NCBI GenBank assembly: GCA_012841765.1
Contig: DUUA01000171.1
Span: 1 to 23,654 of the forward strand
Length of the DNA: 23,654 bases
Reading direction: 5' to 3'
Origin: Acholeplasmataceae bacterium
Lineage (GTDB): Bacteria > Bacillota_I > Bacilli_A > ML615J-28 > CAG-698
Of the stretch, positions 15,257 through 23,600 are shown in pieces. A program made the translations under genes and the position numbers. The number at the start of each line of letters is the position of its first letter. The stretch's first letter is position 1. The notes under the pieces were generated by a model. It was not told the origin of the DNA. It searched no databases and was given only the letters and a program-made list of their open reading frames with translations.

Positions 15257-15560
15257 TAATTTCACCTTTATTAGTTTGCGTGTTTACAACCATACCTTCT
15301 TTTAGTAAAGTAATACATGTTTTTACATTCGCTACTCCATCAACAATCATTTGACACGAAGAACAATTACCAATACTACAATATAATCCTCTCGCTCTTT
15401 TTAAAATAATACTTTCGCTTAATTTTATTATCCCAAGAGCATATAAAGCAGATGCAACAGTATCTCCTTCATATCCATGAACTTCAACTCCATCAAAAGT
15501 AAAAGTAAGCACTTTTCTATTTTGAGGAAAATCTAAAATTGGATGTTTTTTAATTCTCAA
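15246..15560 (-). CDS. Small [2Fe-2S] plant-type ferredoxin-like subunit (HcnA/LhpF-like)
   Basis: First gene of the operon, 104 residues from the chosen start. It has the ubiquitin-like ferredoxin fold with cysteines C-x4-C-x2-C (61, 66, 69) and a distant Cys82, as in HcnA, LhpF and the N-terminal part of sarcosine oxidase alpha. It opens with RIKKHPIL, typical of this group. The open frame extends upstream to an ATG at 15614, but that region contains the operon's promoter. A TTG at 15560 is preceded by AGAGGTGAT at the right distance and is the better start. The gene overlaps the next one by 11 bases. It likely carries electrons inside the dehydrogenase complex. Confidence 0.84.
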   Translation of the reverse strand: MRIKKHPILDFPQNRKVLTFTFDGVEVHGYEGDTVASALYALGIIKLSESIILKRARGLYCSIGNCSSCQMIVDGVANVKTCITLLKEGMVVNTQTNKGEINAL

Positions 15561-15585
15561 GATTATCACCTCTTCAAACATCATC

Positions 15586-15614
15586 ATTATAGCATAAAAC
15601 GTTTTCATTTCCAA
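15586..15614 (-). promoter_or_regulatory. Promoter of the proline-oxidation operon
   Basis: Minus-strand TTGGAA (15609-15614), a 17-base spacer and a perfect TATAAT (15586-15591), with a TGC just before it that makes an extended -10. Expected start is near 15579, about 19 bases before the TTG start of the first gene. Confidence 0.85.
15593..15608 (-). promoter_or_regulatory. cre-like palindrome between -35 and -10
   Basis: The spacer reads ATGAAAACGTTTTATG on the minus strand, with a perfect AAAACGTTTT core (15596-15605). Compared with the Firmicute catabolite-responsive element TGNAARCGNWWWCA, it fits 12 of 14 positions on either strand, missing two bases in one half-site. A CcpA-like or local repressor bound here would block RNA polymerase. 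ccpA is not in the window. Confidence 0.45.
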
Positions 15615-15633
15615 TACTGTAATATTATATATT

Positions 15634-15666
15634 TAAAAAAACTGAATACAAAATGTATTCAGTTTT
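15634..15666 (-). terminator. Terminator after the small lipoprotein gene
   Basis: Perfect 13-base-pair stem (15638-15650 with 15654-15666) and a 3-base loop, followed on the minus strand by TTTAAAT after the stem's own T run. It ends the transcript of the gene at 15748-16287. Positions 15667-15747 between them show nothing further. Confidence 0.85.
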
Positions 15667-15747
15667 ATAAATCATCTTTTACAGTTGTTGTCCTATAAAA
15701 ATCTATGTTTAAATAATTTAACTACCAAATGAATAAATTAAAATATA

Positions 15748-16287
15748 TTACTCAATTAACTTAAAATTCACATCAAAAATTAATAAAGACTTTTTAGCAT
15801 AATTACAATAAAAAACTTCGCTATCTGTCGTGACAACAAAAAATAAACGACTGTCAAAAACAACTTTTGGGTTAGCTTCCAGTATTTTTGAATAAGGCAT
15901 CACAGTTATAGAAAGAGAACCATAATCCTGTAAAAACATTTGATCCACATTCTTTAACTGAAGATGCGTGTAAATCTCTTTTAAGTCAAAATATATCTCT
16001 TCACCAACAAAGAAAGGTACTTCAACTAACTTTCGCGGTACAAATAATAATTTATATTTTCCTTTTATTATCCCAATAACAACACCACTGTTTTGATATG
16101 TTTTCCCAGTTAACATATTTGATGTTTCAATATCAATAATTTTAAATACTGAAAATAAATCAAAACCATAATCGCTTAAAGCAAGATTTGCAAGTTCATC
16201 TTCTTGATAATCTCTATGTATAGAACGACATGAACTAGTAAAAAAGATTAAAGAAATAGAAATTAATATTAGAAATCCTTTTTTCAT
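15748..16287 (-). CDS. Small predicted lipoprotein of unknown function
   Basis: A 179-residue protein I do not recognise. It begins with a basic MKKG, a hydrophobic stretch to residue 17 and Cys20 in FFTSSC. This is an imperfect lipobox, with threonine where leucine is usual, so lipid attachment is likely but not certain. The remainder alternates short hydrophobic strands (VVIGIIKGKYKLLFVPRKLVEV, VVFDSRLFFVVTTDSEVFYC) and looks like a small beta-rich domain. No catalytic motif is visible. The gene has its own extended -10 promoter, an AAGGAA ribosome site and a terminator, and is separate from both mfd and the proline operon. Its flanking terminators resemble each other. Confidence 0.65.
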   Translation of the reverse strand: MKKGFLILISISLIFFTSSCRSIHRDYQEDELANLALSDYGFDLFSVFKIIDIETSNMLTGKTYQNSGVVIGIIKGKYKLLFVPRKLVEVPFFVGEEIYFDLKEIYTHLQLKNVDQMFLQDYGSLSITVMPYSKILEANPKVVFDSRLFFVVTTDSEVFYCNYAKKSLLIFDVNFKLIE

Positions 16288-16359
16288 ACTTTATTCCTTC
16301 TTTAAAATTTTAATTAGATTTACCTTTAAAAGCTAATAACAGCTACTATCTATATCAAT

Positions 16360-16388
16360 ATTATAACATATGCAAGAAAATAAATAAA
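16360..16388 (-). promoter_or_regulatory. Extended -10 promoter of the small lipoprotein gene
   Basis: Minus-strand TGTTATAAT (TATAAT at 16360-16365 with TG at 16367-16368) and a poor -35 (TTTATT, 16383-16388) at 17-base spacing. It lies between the mfd terminator and the lipoprotein start, with a leader of about 65 bases. Confidence 0.6.
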
Positions 16389-16430
16389 TTACCTAATTTT
16401 TCCCTTATCTATATAAAAGATATTTAAAAC

Positions 16431-16467
16431 ATAAAAAACTGAAAATACATTATACATTTTCAGTTTT
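16431..16467 (-). terminator. Terminator of mfd, overlapping its stop codon
   Basis: Stem of 12 base pairs (16435-16446 with 16456-16467) and a 9-base loop, followed on the minus strand by TTTTTTAT. The upstream arm includes part of the mfd TAA stop (16466-16468). Confidence 0.8.
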
Positions 16468-19400
16468 ATATTAACTTTTCTAATAATTCACTTAAAAGAT
16501 ATATCCAACTTTCATTATTATTTATCTTATCTATTTTCATTATTAATATTTTACGTTTATATTCAAAACTAAATCTATTACTAATATGATAAGCTTTCAT
16601 AAATAAATCTTCTATTTTTATTTTACTTAAAAATTCTTCTGGTAAAATTATGATAGCAACGCTAGCTGTTTCATTTACTTTATTAATTTTGTTTTTCAAA
16701 AGTAAAGATTCTAAGTATCTTTGTTCAATATAAAGTAAAATTTCTTCATTTAATTTTCCAAACCTATTAGTAAATTCCTTAATTAATCTTACTTTTTCTT
16801 CTAAAGAAGAAATTTTACTAATTTCTTTATGTATTAAAATTTTAATAGTGTCATCACTAACGTAATCATCGTCAACATGTTTTGATACCTCAATATCATA
16901 ATATGGTTTTTCTTCTTTTTTAATACCTTTAATCTTATTAATAGCTTCATCTAACATTCTCATGTACATATCAATTCCTACAGAATCAATAAATCCTGAT
17001 TGATCTTTTCCTAAAATATCCCCAGCACCTCTAATTGCTAAATCTTTAATAGCAATTCGATATCCACTTCCTAAACTTGTAAATTCTTTAACAGCATTTA
17101 GTCTCTTTGCTGCAGTTTGTGTTAGTACTTTATTTTTTTGATATGTAAGATAAGCATATGCTATTTTATTACTTCTACCAACGCGACCTCTTATTTGATA
17201 AATCTGTGACAAACCTAGTTGATCTGCATTATCTATTATTAATGTATTAGTATTTGGGATATCAATTCCTGTCTCAATAATAGTTGTACAAAGTAAAACA
17301 TCATACTCAAAATCAACAAAACTAGTTATAGCATCTTCTAATTCTTCTTTAGGCATCTGCCCATGGGCAATGATAATTCTTGCTTCTGGAACTAGTCTTT
17401 GAATCTTCCTATAAATTCTTTCCAATTCAGAAACTTTATTATGTAAATAAAACACTTGTCCCCTTCTACTTAATTCTCTGTAAATAGCCTCTTTAATAAT
17501 AACATCATTTTCTTCAACAACATATGTTTGCACTGGATACCTATCTTTAGGTGGTGTTGATATCAAACTTAGTTGTCTAATACCAGTAATGGCCATTTGC
17601 AAAGTTCTTGGGATTGGTGTTGCTGTTAGAGTTAAAACATTAACATTAGTCTTTAGTTTTTTAATTTTCTCTTTATGAACAACACCAAATCTTTGTTCTT
17701 CATCAACTATTAATAAACCCAAATTAATAAATTTAATATCATCACTTAAAATTCGGTGAGTTCCAATAATGATATCTACTAATCCTTGTTTTAAATCTTC
17801 TATTATCTTTTTTTGTTCTTTTGGACTCACTAAACGGTTTAATAATTCTACTCTAATACCATACTTATCTAATCTTTCTTTAAATGTATAATAATGTTGA
17901 CGAGATAGAATTGTTGTAGGGGCTAGATATGCTACTTGTTTTTGTCCTAAAACTGTTTTAACTGCTGCTCGAAGAGCAATCTCAGTCTTTCCATAGCCTA
18001 CATCACCACAAATTAATCTATCAATAATTTTACCTTGTTCCATATCGCTTTTTACATCATTAATTGCTTTTAATTGATCTTTTGTTTCTTCATGAGGAAA
18101 CTCATTTTCAATCAATTCTTGAAACTCATCATCAAGAGGATAAATATAACCTTGATTTTGTTGTCTTGTTACTTGTGTTTCAATTAATTCCCTAGCAATA
18201 TCTTCTAATTTATCACTAATAGCTTTTTTTCTTTTATCCCATTCTTTAGTTCCCAATTTTGTAAGTTTAGGAATGGAACCTTCGCTTCCTTGGTATTTAT
18301 CTAGTAAAGTTATATTTTCAACTGGAATGTATATTTCCATATTTGCATATTCAATCCAAATATAATCATTTCTAACATCGTGAACTTGAACAGTTTTTAT
18401 ACCTTTGTATTTCCCAATCCCATGATCATAATGAACTATATAGTCGCCTATCTCTAAATCTTCTTTAGATTCAATACTGACAGTATTTTGATAACTACTT
18501 CTATATTTCGTTTGTTTAAACTTAAAATCTCTAAAAATTTCTTTTTCAGTAAATACTTCATAATTATCATCAAACATACCATATCCTAAAGAATTAGATG
18601 ATTTTATAATATTTACCATTCCTGTATTTACATCATTAAACGAATAAATTTCTTGATATTTAATTTCTTCAAAAAATATTTCTTTAAATAATCCTAATCT
18701 TTTTTCATCAGAAAAAGCAAAAATAAAAGTCTTTTTCGAATTTATTTTAATATCATTAATTAAATTTTTTATATCACTTCGATAATCAATTACTAAATAA
18801 CTATTAATATTAATTAATGCATCTAATTTTACTTCTGGTAAGCTTTGCAAGACATCTGAAAGATAAATATCTTTTTGATGTTTATTATATAAATTGTTGA
18901 AATCAAGTAAATATAATACTTTATTTTTCTTATTAACTTTACTATTTTCTAATAAATGTAAAACATCAATTTGCAGTTTTTCATATACTTCTTTAATTCT
19001 TGCAAACTCATCATAAATTAAAGTAAAACTTGAAATATAATCTAGCAAATTAACTACGTCAGAATAAAAATAATTAATATACTTATTAAATCTTTCATCA
19101 TTTTCATGATTTTTTATATCTTCATAAATAGAATCATTAGAAACTGCAGGAAATAAAGACTTGATACTTTTTATTGCTTTTTCTTTTATTTCCTCATTAT
19201 AAACTAATTCATTTAAAGGATAGATATCAAATTCTAAGATATTATCATTACTTATTTGCGTTAATACATCATAGTATCTTAAACTTTCTATTTCTTCATC
19301 AAAAAAATTAATTCTTATTGGTTTTTCAGAAAAAACAGGAAAGATATCAATAACTTCTCCACGCACACTAAAATCCCCCGTTGAACTTGTCGTAGGGGTC

Positions 19401-19894
19401 TTTTCATATCCATTAAAAATTAAATTCTTAATAAATTTATTTCTATTAATTTCATTTCCAACTTGAAGATTAATACGATAACTAGAAAAAATATCTTTGG
19501 TAACTAGTGGTTTTAATAATGCTTGTACATGAGTAATTATAATCTTTTTATCATTATTCATAATTGAAGCTATGGTGCTTATTCTTTCTGTTTTTAAATC
19601 ATTACTTACTGCTAGTAAATCTTCGGATATTAATTCATCAACTGCATAAAAACTAACATTATCATAACCAGCAATTTTAGAAAGTGTTTCATAAGCTAAA
19701 TTTGCTTTATACAAGTTAGTTGTTATATAGACAACAGTTTCTTCTTTTTCTAAAAAGGTATTGTATGCAAGTAAATACTTAACATTAATAGAAGTATTAT
19801 AAGCGTAAATATTAAAAGCCTTTTTTTTGATAATTTCTTCAAATTGAAGATTACTTTTACTTTTTTTAAATAAATCAATAATATTATTCTTCAT
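16466..19894 (-). CDS. mfd: Transcription-repair coupling factor Mfd
   Basis: A protein of 1142 residues that removes RNA polymerase stalled at DNA damage and recruits UvrA for excision repair. Domains in order: UvrB-like N-terminal region (to about 330); linker; RNA-polymerase-interacting domain with the signature GDYIVHYDHGIGKYKG (about 480-500); superfamily 2 translocase with Walker A GDVGYGKT (about 630), Walker B IVDEEQ (about 730) and TATPIPRTLQMA; second RecA lobe with TTIIETGIDIPN and QIRGRVGRS; and a C-terminal regulatory domain. Length is normal. The frame extends to a GTG at 19915, but neither that GTG nor the ATG at 19894 has a clear ribosome site. I prefer the ATG, which overlaps the pth end by 11 bases and suggests coupling. 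Confidence 0.95.
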   Translation of the reverse strand: MKNNIIDLFKKSKSNLQFEEIIKKKAFNIYAYNTSINVKYLLAYNTFLEKEETVVYITTNLYKANLAYETLSKIAGYDNVSFYAVDELISEDLLAVSNDLKTERISTIASIMNNDKKIIITHVQALLKPLVTKDIFSSYRINLQVGNEINRNKFIKNLIFNGYEKTPTTSSTGDFSVRGEVIDIFPVFSEKPIRINFFDEEIESLRYYDVLTQISNDNILEFDIYPLNELVYNEEIKEKAIKSIKSLFPAVSNDSIYEDIKNHENDERFNKYINYFYSDVVNLLDYISSFTLIYDEFARIKEVYEKLQIDVLHLLENSKVNKKNKVLYLLDFNNLYNKHQKDIYLSDVLQSLPEVKLDALININSYLVIDYRSDIKNLINDIKINSKKTFIFAFSDEKRLGLFKEIFFEEIKYQEIYSFNDVNTGMVNIIKSSNSLGYGMFDDNYEVFTEKEIFRDFKFKQTKYRSSYQNTVSIESKEDLEIGDYIVHYDHGIGKYKGIKTVQVHDVRNDYIWIEYANMEIYIPVENITLLDKYQGSEGSIPKLTKLGTKEWDKRKKAISDKLEDIARELIETQVTRQQNQGYIYPLDDEFQELIENEFPHEETKDQLKAINDVKSDMEQGKIIDRLICGDVGYGKTEIALRAAVKTVLGQKQVAYLAPTTILSRQHYYTFKERLDKYGIRVELLNRLVSPKEQKKIIEDLKQGLVDIIIGTHRILSDDIKFINLGLLIVDEEQRFGVVHKEKIKKLKTNVNVLTLTATPIPRTLQMAITGIRQLSLISTPPKDRYPVQTYVVEENDVIIKEAIYRELSRRGQVFYLHNKVSELERIYRKIQRLVPEARIIIAHGQMPKEELEDAITSFVDFEYDVLLCTTIIETGIDIPNTNTLIIDNADQLGLSQIYQIRGRVGRSNKIAYAYLTYQKNKVLTQTAAKRLNAVKEFTSLGSGYRIAIKDLAIRGAGDILGKDQSGFIDSVGIDMYMRMLDEAINKIKGIKKEEKPYYDIEVSKHVDDDYVSDDTIKILIHKEISKISSLEEKVRLIKEFTNRFGKLNEEILLYIEQRYLESLLLKNKINKVNETASVAIIILPEEFLSKIKIEDLFMKAYHISNRFSFEYKRKILIMKIDKINNNESWIYLLSELLEKLI

Positions 19895-20456
19895 GATTAT
19901 CTGTATTATATTCACTCATTAATTCATCAAAATTATGAGTTGCTAAGTAATTAATCATCAAGGGAGCTATATGAATAACTTCATCAATGATATCTTGATC
20001 TCTTTTAGAAAATTTTCCTAAAACATAATCAACCACTTCATATTTTCCTTTATCAATGCCAATTCTTATTCTTTTAAAATCTTGTGTTTTTAAATGTTGA
20101 ATAATACTTTTAATTCCATTATGTCCACCACTACCACCTTGTGGTCTAATTCTAATTTTACCTACAGGTAAATCAAGATCATCATGAACAATAATTAGAT
20201 TATCAATATCAACATTGTAATATTTCATAGCAAGTATCACTGCTTCTCCTGAAAGGTTCATAAATGTTATTGGTTTTAAAAATATATAATCTTCATCATT
20301 AATTTTTATTCTAACAATCTCAGATCTCAATTTTTTATCTAATTTAAATTGTTGATTATAATAACTTACTATTTCTTCAACAAATAAATAACCGATATTA
20401 TGCCTAGTTTCACTATATTCTTTACCTGGATTCCCAAGTCCTACAATTAATTTCAT
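19884..20456 (-). CDS. pth: Peptidyl-tRNA hydrolase
   Basis: A 190-residue enzyme that frees tRNA from peptidyl-tRNA dropped by ribosomes. The family motifs are all present: VGLGNPGKEYSETRHNIGY (catalytic His19, Asn9), KPITFMNLSGEAV (61-73), HDDLDLPVGKIR (91-102, with the conserved aspartate) and GGSGGHNGIKSI. Length is standard. The pth-mfd order is the same as in Bacillus and many other Firmicutes. A GGGGTG ribosome site precedes the ATG. The end overlaps the start of mfd. Confidence 0.96.
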   Translation of the reverse strand: MKLIVGLGNPGKEYSETRHNIGYLFVEEIVSYYNQQFKLDKKLRSEIVRIKINDEDYIFLKPITFMNLSGEAVILAMKYYNVDIDNLIIVHDDLDLPVGKIRIRPQGGSGGHNGIKSIIQHLKTQDFKRIRIGIDKGKYEVVDYVLGKFSKRDQDIIDEVIHIAPLMINYLATHNFDELMSEYNTDNHEE

Positions 20457-20474
20457 CTTTCACCCCATTAACTT

Positions 20475-20513
20475 TAAAAGCCCATAAATCTAAAAGATTT
20501 ATGGAAAACTTTT
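20475..20513 (-). terminator. Probable terminator hairpin between folD and pth
   Basis: Stem CCATAAATCT/AGATTTATGG (20482-20491 with 20495-20504) and a 3-base loop, followed on the minus strand by GCTTTTAA. Outer AAAAG and CTTTT tracts can extend it. The T run is short, so readthrough into pth is possible; I found no clear promoter for pth. Confidence 0.55.
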
Positions 20514-20515
20514 AA

Positions 20516-21346
20516 CTATTTATTTTGCATATGATAACATTTAATAACATTTTCTAAAAGAGATGCAATCGTCATTGGACCAACTCCTCTAGGAACTGGT
20601 GAAATAAAACCTGCAATTTCTTTAACAGCTTCAAAATCAACATCACCAACAACTTTTCCTTGGACTCTATTAATCCCCACATCAATAACTGTAGCATCTT
20701 TTTTAACCATATCTGCTGTAAGAAACTTTGGCTTACCTATTGCCACAACAACAATATCTGCTTTTCTAACAATTTCTTTTAAATTTTCAGTTTTTGAATG
20801 ACAAATAGTAACTGTTGCATTGTTGTTAAGTAAAAGTAGGGCAATTGGTTTACCAACTAATTTACTTCTGCCAATAACAACAGCATGTTTCCCACTTATT
20901 TCAATAAAGTATCTTTTTATTAAAGTTAAAATTCCTCTAGGTGTTGCTGGAACAAGACAATTAGTATTATTCAAAAGTTTACCTTGGTTTATAATATTTA
21001 AGCCATCAACATCTTTTAAAGGATCAATTGAATTAACAACATTATCTTCACTAATATGTGATGGTAGTGGCATCTGCACTAAAACGCTTGTTATTAACGG
21101 ATCTTTATTAAGGTTTTGAATTAAATCAATAAGCTCTTTTTCTGTTGTATTATCATCAAGAAAATAATCTTTTGTCTTAATATTGGCTTTTTCGCATGCT
21201 TTTGTTTTACTATTAACATATATTTCACTAGCTGGATCTTTTCCAACAAGTATGATTGCTAAAGTCAATTCAGCTTTAAGTGAAGCCACTTCTTCCGCAA
21301 CTCTTTTTTTAATTTCTTCAGAAATCATTTTACCATCTAAAAGCAT
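20516..21346 (-). CDS. folD: Bifunctional methylenetetrahydrofolate dehydrogenase/cyclohydrolase FolD
   Basis: A 276-residue enzyme that interconverts 5,10-methylene-, 5,10-methenyl- and 10-formyl-tetrahydrofolate, supplying one-carbon units. The catalytic lysine is in YVNSK (Lys47). Other signatures are VQMPLPSHI, KDVDGLN, the nucleotide-binding loop VVIGRSKLVGKPIALLL and the closing SPVPRGVGPMTIASLL. Length is close to the usual 280-290. The gene has its own promoter and a strong AAGGAGTG site. Stop is TAG, followed by a probable terminator. Confidence 0.96.
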   Translation of the reverse strand: MLLDGKMISEEIKKRVAEEVASLKAELTLAIILVGKDPASEIYVNSKTKACEKANIKTKDYFLDDNTTEKELIDLIQNLNKDPLITSVLVQMPLPSHISEDNVVNSIDPLKDVDGLNIINQGKLLNNTNCLVPATPRGILTLIKRYFIEISGKHAVVIGRSKLVGKPIALLLLNNNATVTICHSKTENLKEIVRKADIVVVAIGKPKFLTADMVKKDATVIDVGINRVQGKVVGDVDFEAVKEIAGFISPVPRGVGPMTIASLLENVIKCYHMQNK

Positions 21347-21375
21347 AATTTCACTCCTTTATTATGTCTACTAAT

Positions 21376-21404
21376 ATTATACAACAAAAAACAATTATTT
21401 TCTA
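21376..21404 (-). promoter_or_regulatory. Promoter of folD
   Basis: Minus-strand TAGAAA (21399-21404), a 17-base spacer and a perfect TATAAT (21376-21381). The -35 box directly abuts the clpB stop codon. No terminator hairpin is visible between clpB and folD, so some readthrough is possible. Confidence 0.65.
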
Positions 21405-23525
21405 TTATTTATTTAATTCAATAATGAGTTTTTTATTTTTATAGATCATAATATATTGATTATTAGGTAAAATATCCTCATTGATAATCGCAGTTGCTAA
21501 TTTTGTTTCAATTTCATGTTCAATAAATCTCCTCAGAGGTCTTGCTCCATATTCAAAAGAATAACTTGATTCAATAATATAATATTGAACAGTACTATCA
21601 AAAAGAATATCAATATTTTGATTCTTTAATCTTTGTTTTAAATCAACTAACATTTTATCTACTATTTTATATTGGGTATCTCTATCTAAAGGTTGAAAAT
21701 AAACAACATCGTCTATTCTATTTAAAAATTCTGGTTTAAAATATTGTTTTAATATTTCTTTAACAACATTAACGCCTTCCCCATTAAGTAAATGTTCACT
21801 ACCAATATTACTAGTCATAATAATAATCGTATTCTTAAAATCAACTATTCTTCCTTGAGAATCAGTAAGCCTTCCATCATCCATAATTTGAAGCAAAAGA
21901 TTAATAACATCTTGATGTGCTTTTTCTATTTCATCAAATAAAACAATACTATAGGGGCTTCTTCTAACTTGTTCAGTTAATTGTCCACCTTCTTCATACC
22001 CTACATAACCTGGAGGTGCTCCAATAAGTCGAGATACAGAAAATTTTTCCATATACTCACTCATATCAATTCTAATGATATGATCTTCACTATCAAAAAG
22101 AGCTTCAGCTAGGCTTCTTGCAACTTCAGTTTTTCCAACTCCTGTTGGTCCTAAGAAAAGGAAAGATCCTATTGGCCTATTTTCATCTTTAATTCCTGCT
22201 CTTTGTCTAATAATAGAATCAGATACTAATTTAATTGCTTCATCTTGACCAATAACTCTTCTTTTTAAAAGATCATTTAATCCTAAAACTTTTTCTTTTT
22301 CTCCTTTAAGAATTTTGCTGATTGGAATATTTGTATTTTTTGAAATTATTTTAGCAACTTCATCTTCTGTTACCGTTTCTGTTAAGATATCATCTCCTTG
22401 ACTTTTCTCTTCTAATTTTAATAGTTTCTTTTCAATTTCAGGAATATCATAATACTTTAATTTAGAAGCTTTTTGATAATCTCCTGAAGTAAATACTTGA
22501 TCCAGTTCAAATTTTAATTTTTCCAATTGTTTTTTATAATTTTTTGCTTTTTCAATTTCTTCTTTTTTTGATTGCCATCTAAAAGTTAAACTATTTTCTT
22601 CTTGCTTTAGTAATTTGATTTCTTCTTTAATCTTGTTTAATCTTTCTTTACTAGCAACATCTTTTTCTTTTTCTAAAGCAATCTTTTCAATTTCTAATTG
22701 GGTTATCTTTCTAGTTACTTCATCTAATTCAACAGGCATTGAATCTATTTCAATTCTAATAGCAGAACAAGCATCATCAATTAAATCAATCGCTTTATCA
22801 GGAAGAAATCTATCTGTTATGTATCTATTAGCAAGCACAGTAGCGCTTACTATTGCGCCATCAGTAATTCTTACACCATGATGCGATTCAAATCTTTCTT
22901 TTAGACCTCTTAAAATACTAATAGTATCTTCAACAGTTGGTTCAGTAATTAAAACCCTTTGAAATCTTCTCTCTAATGCTCTATCTGATTCAATGTATTT
23001 TCGATATTCATTTAATGTTGTAGCGCCAATAGTAAATAGTTCTCCTCTTGCTAACATTGGTTTTAACATATTGGAAGCATCAAGAGCTCCTTCTGCTCTT
23101 CCTGCACCAACAATTAAATGAATTTCATCAATGAAAAGAATAATGTTTCCTTCGCTTTCTTTGATTTTATTTAAAACAGCTTTTAACCTTTCTTCAAATT
23201 CTCCACGATATTTTGCCCCAGCAACTAAAGCGCCCATGTCGAGTTCATAAATAGTTTTTTCTCGTAAAGTAAGAGGAACATCATCTTTTACAATTCTCTC
23301 TGCTAATCCTTCAATAATAGCAGTTTTACCTACCCCAGGTTCTCCAATTAAAATAACATTATTTTTAGTTTTTCTTGCAAGTATTTGAATAATTTTTCTA
23401 ATTTCATCATCTCTACCAATAACTGGATCTACCTTACCAGATCTGACATCTTCACAAACATCGCGCCCAAATTTTTTTAAAACATCAGGATCATTTTTAT
23501 AATCCTCAATTTGTTGCATTTGCAT
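21405..23525 (-). CDS. clpB: ClpB-type AAA+ disaggregase lacking the N-terminal domain
   Basis: A 706-residue HSP100 chaperone that pulls aggregated proteins apart together with DnaK. Nucleotide-binding domain 1 has Walker A GEPGVGKT (61-68), pore loop [10 protein letters not shown] (from 105) and Walker B FIDEIH (131-136). A coiled-coil middle domain spans about 265-390, which separates ClpB from ClpC and ClpE. Domain 2 has GPTGVGKT (459-466), pore loop GYVGYEEGG and LFDEIE (529-534), then the C-terminal GARPLRR segment. The usual N-terminal domain of about 140 residues is absent. The short form is genuine here: the ATG has a near-perfect AAGGAGGT site and a promoter just upstream. Mycoplasma ClpB proteins are similarly short. 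No CIRCE or clear CtsR site is seen. Confidence 0.95.
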   Translation of the reverse strand: MQMQQIEDYKNDPDVLKKFGRDVCEDVRSGKVDPVIGRDDEIRKIIQILARKTKNNVILIGEPGVGKTAIIEGLAERIVKDDVPLTLREKTIYELDMGALVAGAKYRGEFEERLKAVLNKIKESEGNIILFIDEIHLIVGAGRAEGALDASNMLKPMLARGELFTIGATTLNEYRKYIESDRALERRFQRVLITEPTVEDTISILRGLKERFESHHGVRITDGAIVSATVLANRYITDRFLPDKAIDLIDDACSAIRIEIDSMPVELDEVTRKITQLEIEKIALEKEKDVASKERLNKIKEEIKLLKQEENSLTFRWQSKKEEIEKAKNYKKQLEKLKFELDQVFTSGDYQKASKLKYYDIPEIEKKLLKLEEKSQGDDILTETVTEDEVAKIISKNTNIPISKILKGEKEKVLGLNDLLKRRVIGQDEAIKLVSDSIIRQRAGIKDENRPIGSFLFLGPTGVGKTEVARSLAEALFDSEDHIIRIDMSEYMEKFSVSRLIGAPPGYVGYEEGGQLTEQVRRSPYSIVLFDEIEKAHQDVINLLLQIMDDGRLTDSQGRIVDFKNTIIIMTSNIGSEHLLNGEGVNVVKEILKQYFKPEFLNRIDDVVYFQPLDRDTQYKIVDKMLVDLKQRLKNQNIDILFDSTVQYYIIESSYSFEYGARPLRRFIEHEIETKLATAIINEDILPNNQYIMIYKNKKLIIELNK

Positions 23526-23572
23526 AACTTAGACCTCCTTAAATATTATTTAATACATTAATCCTTAAGTTT

Positions 23573-23600
23573 ATTATAAAACAAATATTAATTCTGTCAA
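23573..23600 (-). promoter_or_regulatory. Strong promoter of clpB
   Basis: Minus-strand consensus TTGACA (23595-23600), a 16-base spacer and consensus TATAAT (23573-23578). Expected start is near 23566, with a leader of about 41 bases ending in AAGGAGGT. The remaining bases to the window end (23601-23654) show nothing I can assign. Confidence 0.85.

Noticed and set aside
15561..15747. Riboswitch or small RNA before the proline operon
   Set aside because: The stretch holds a short 19-base leader, the promoter and the terminator of the neighbouring gene; the rest (15667-15747) shows no conserved fold I recognise.
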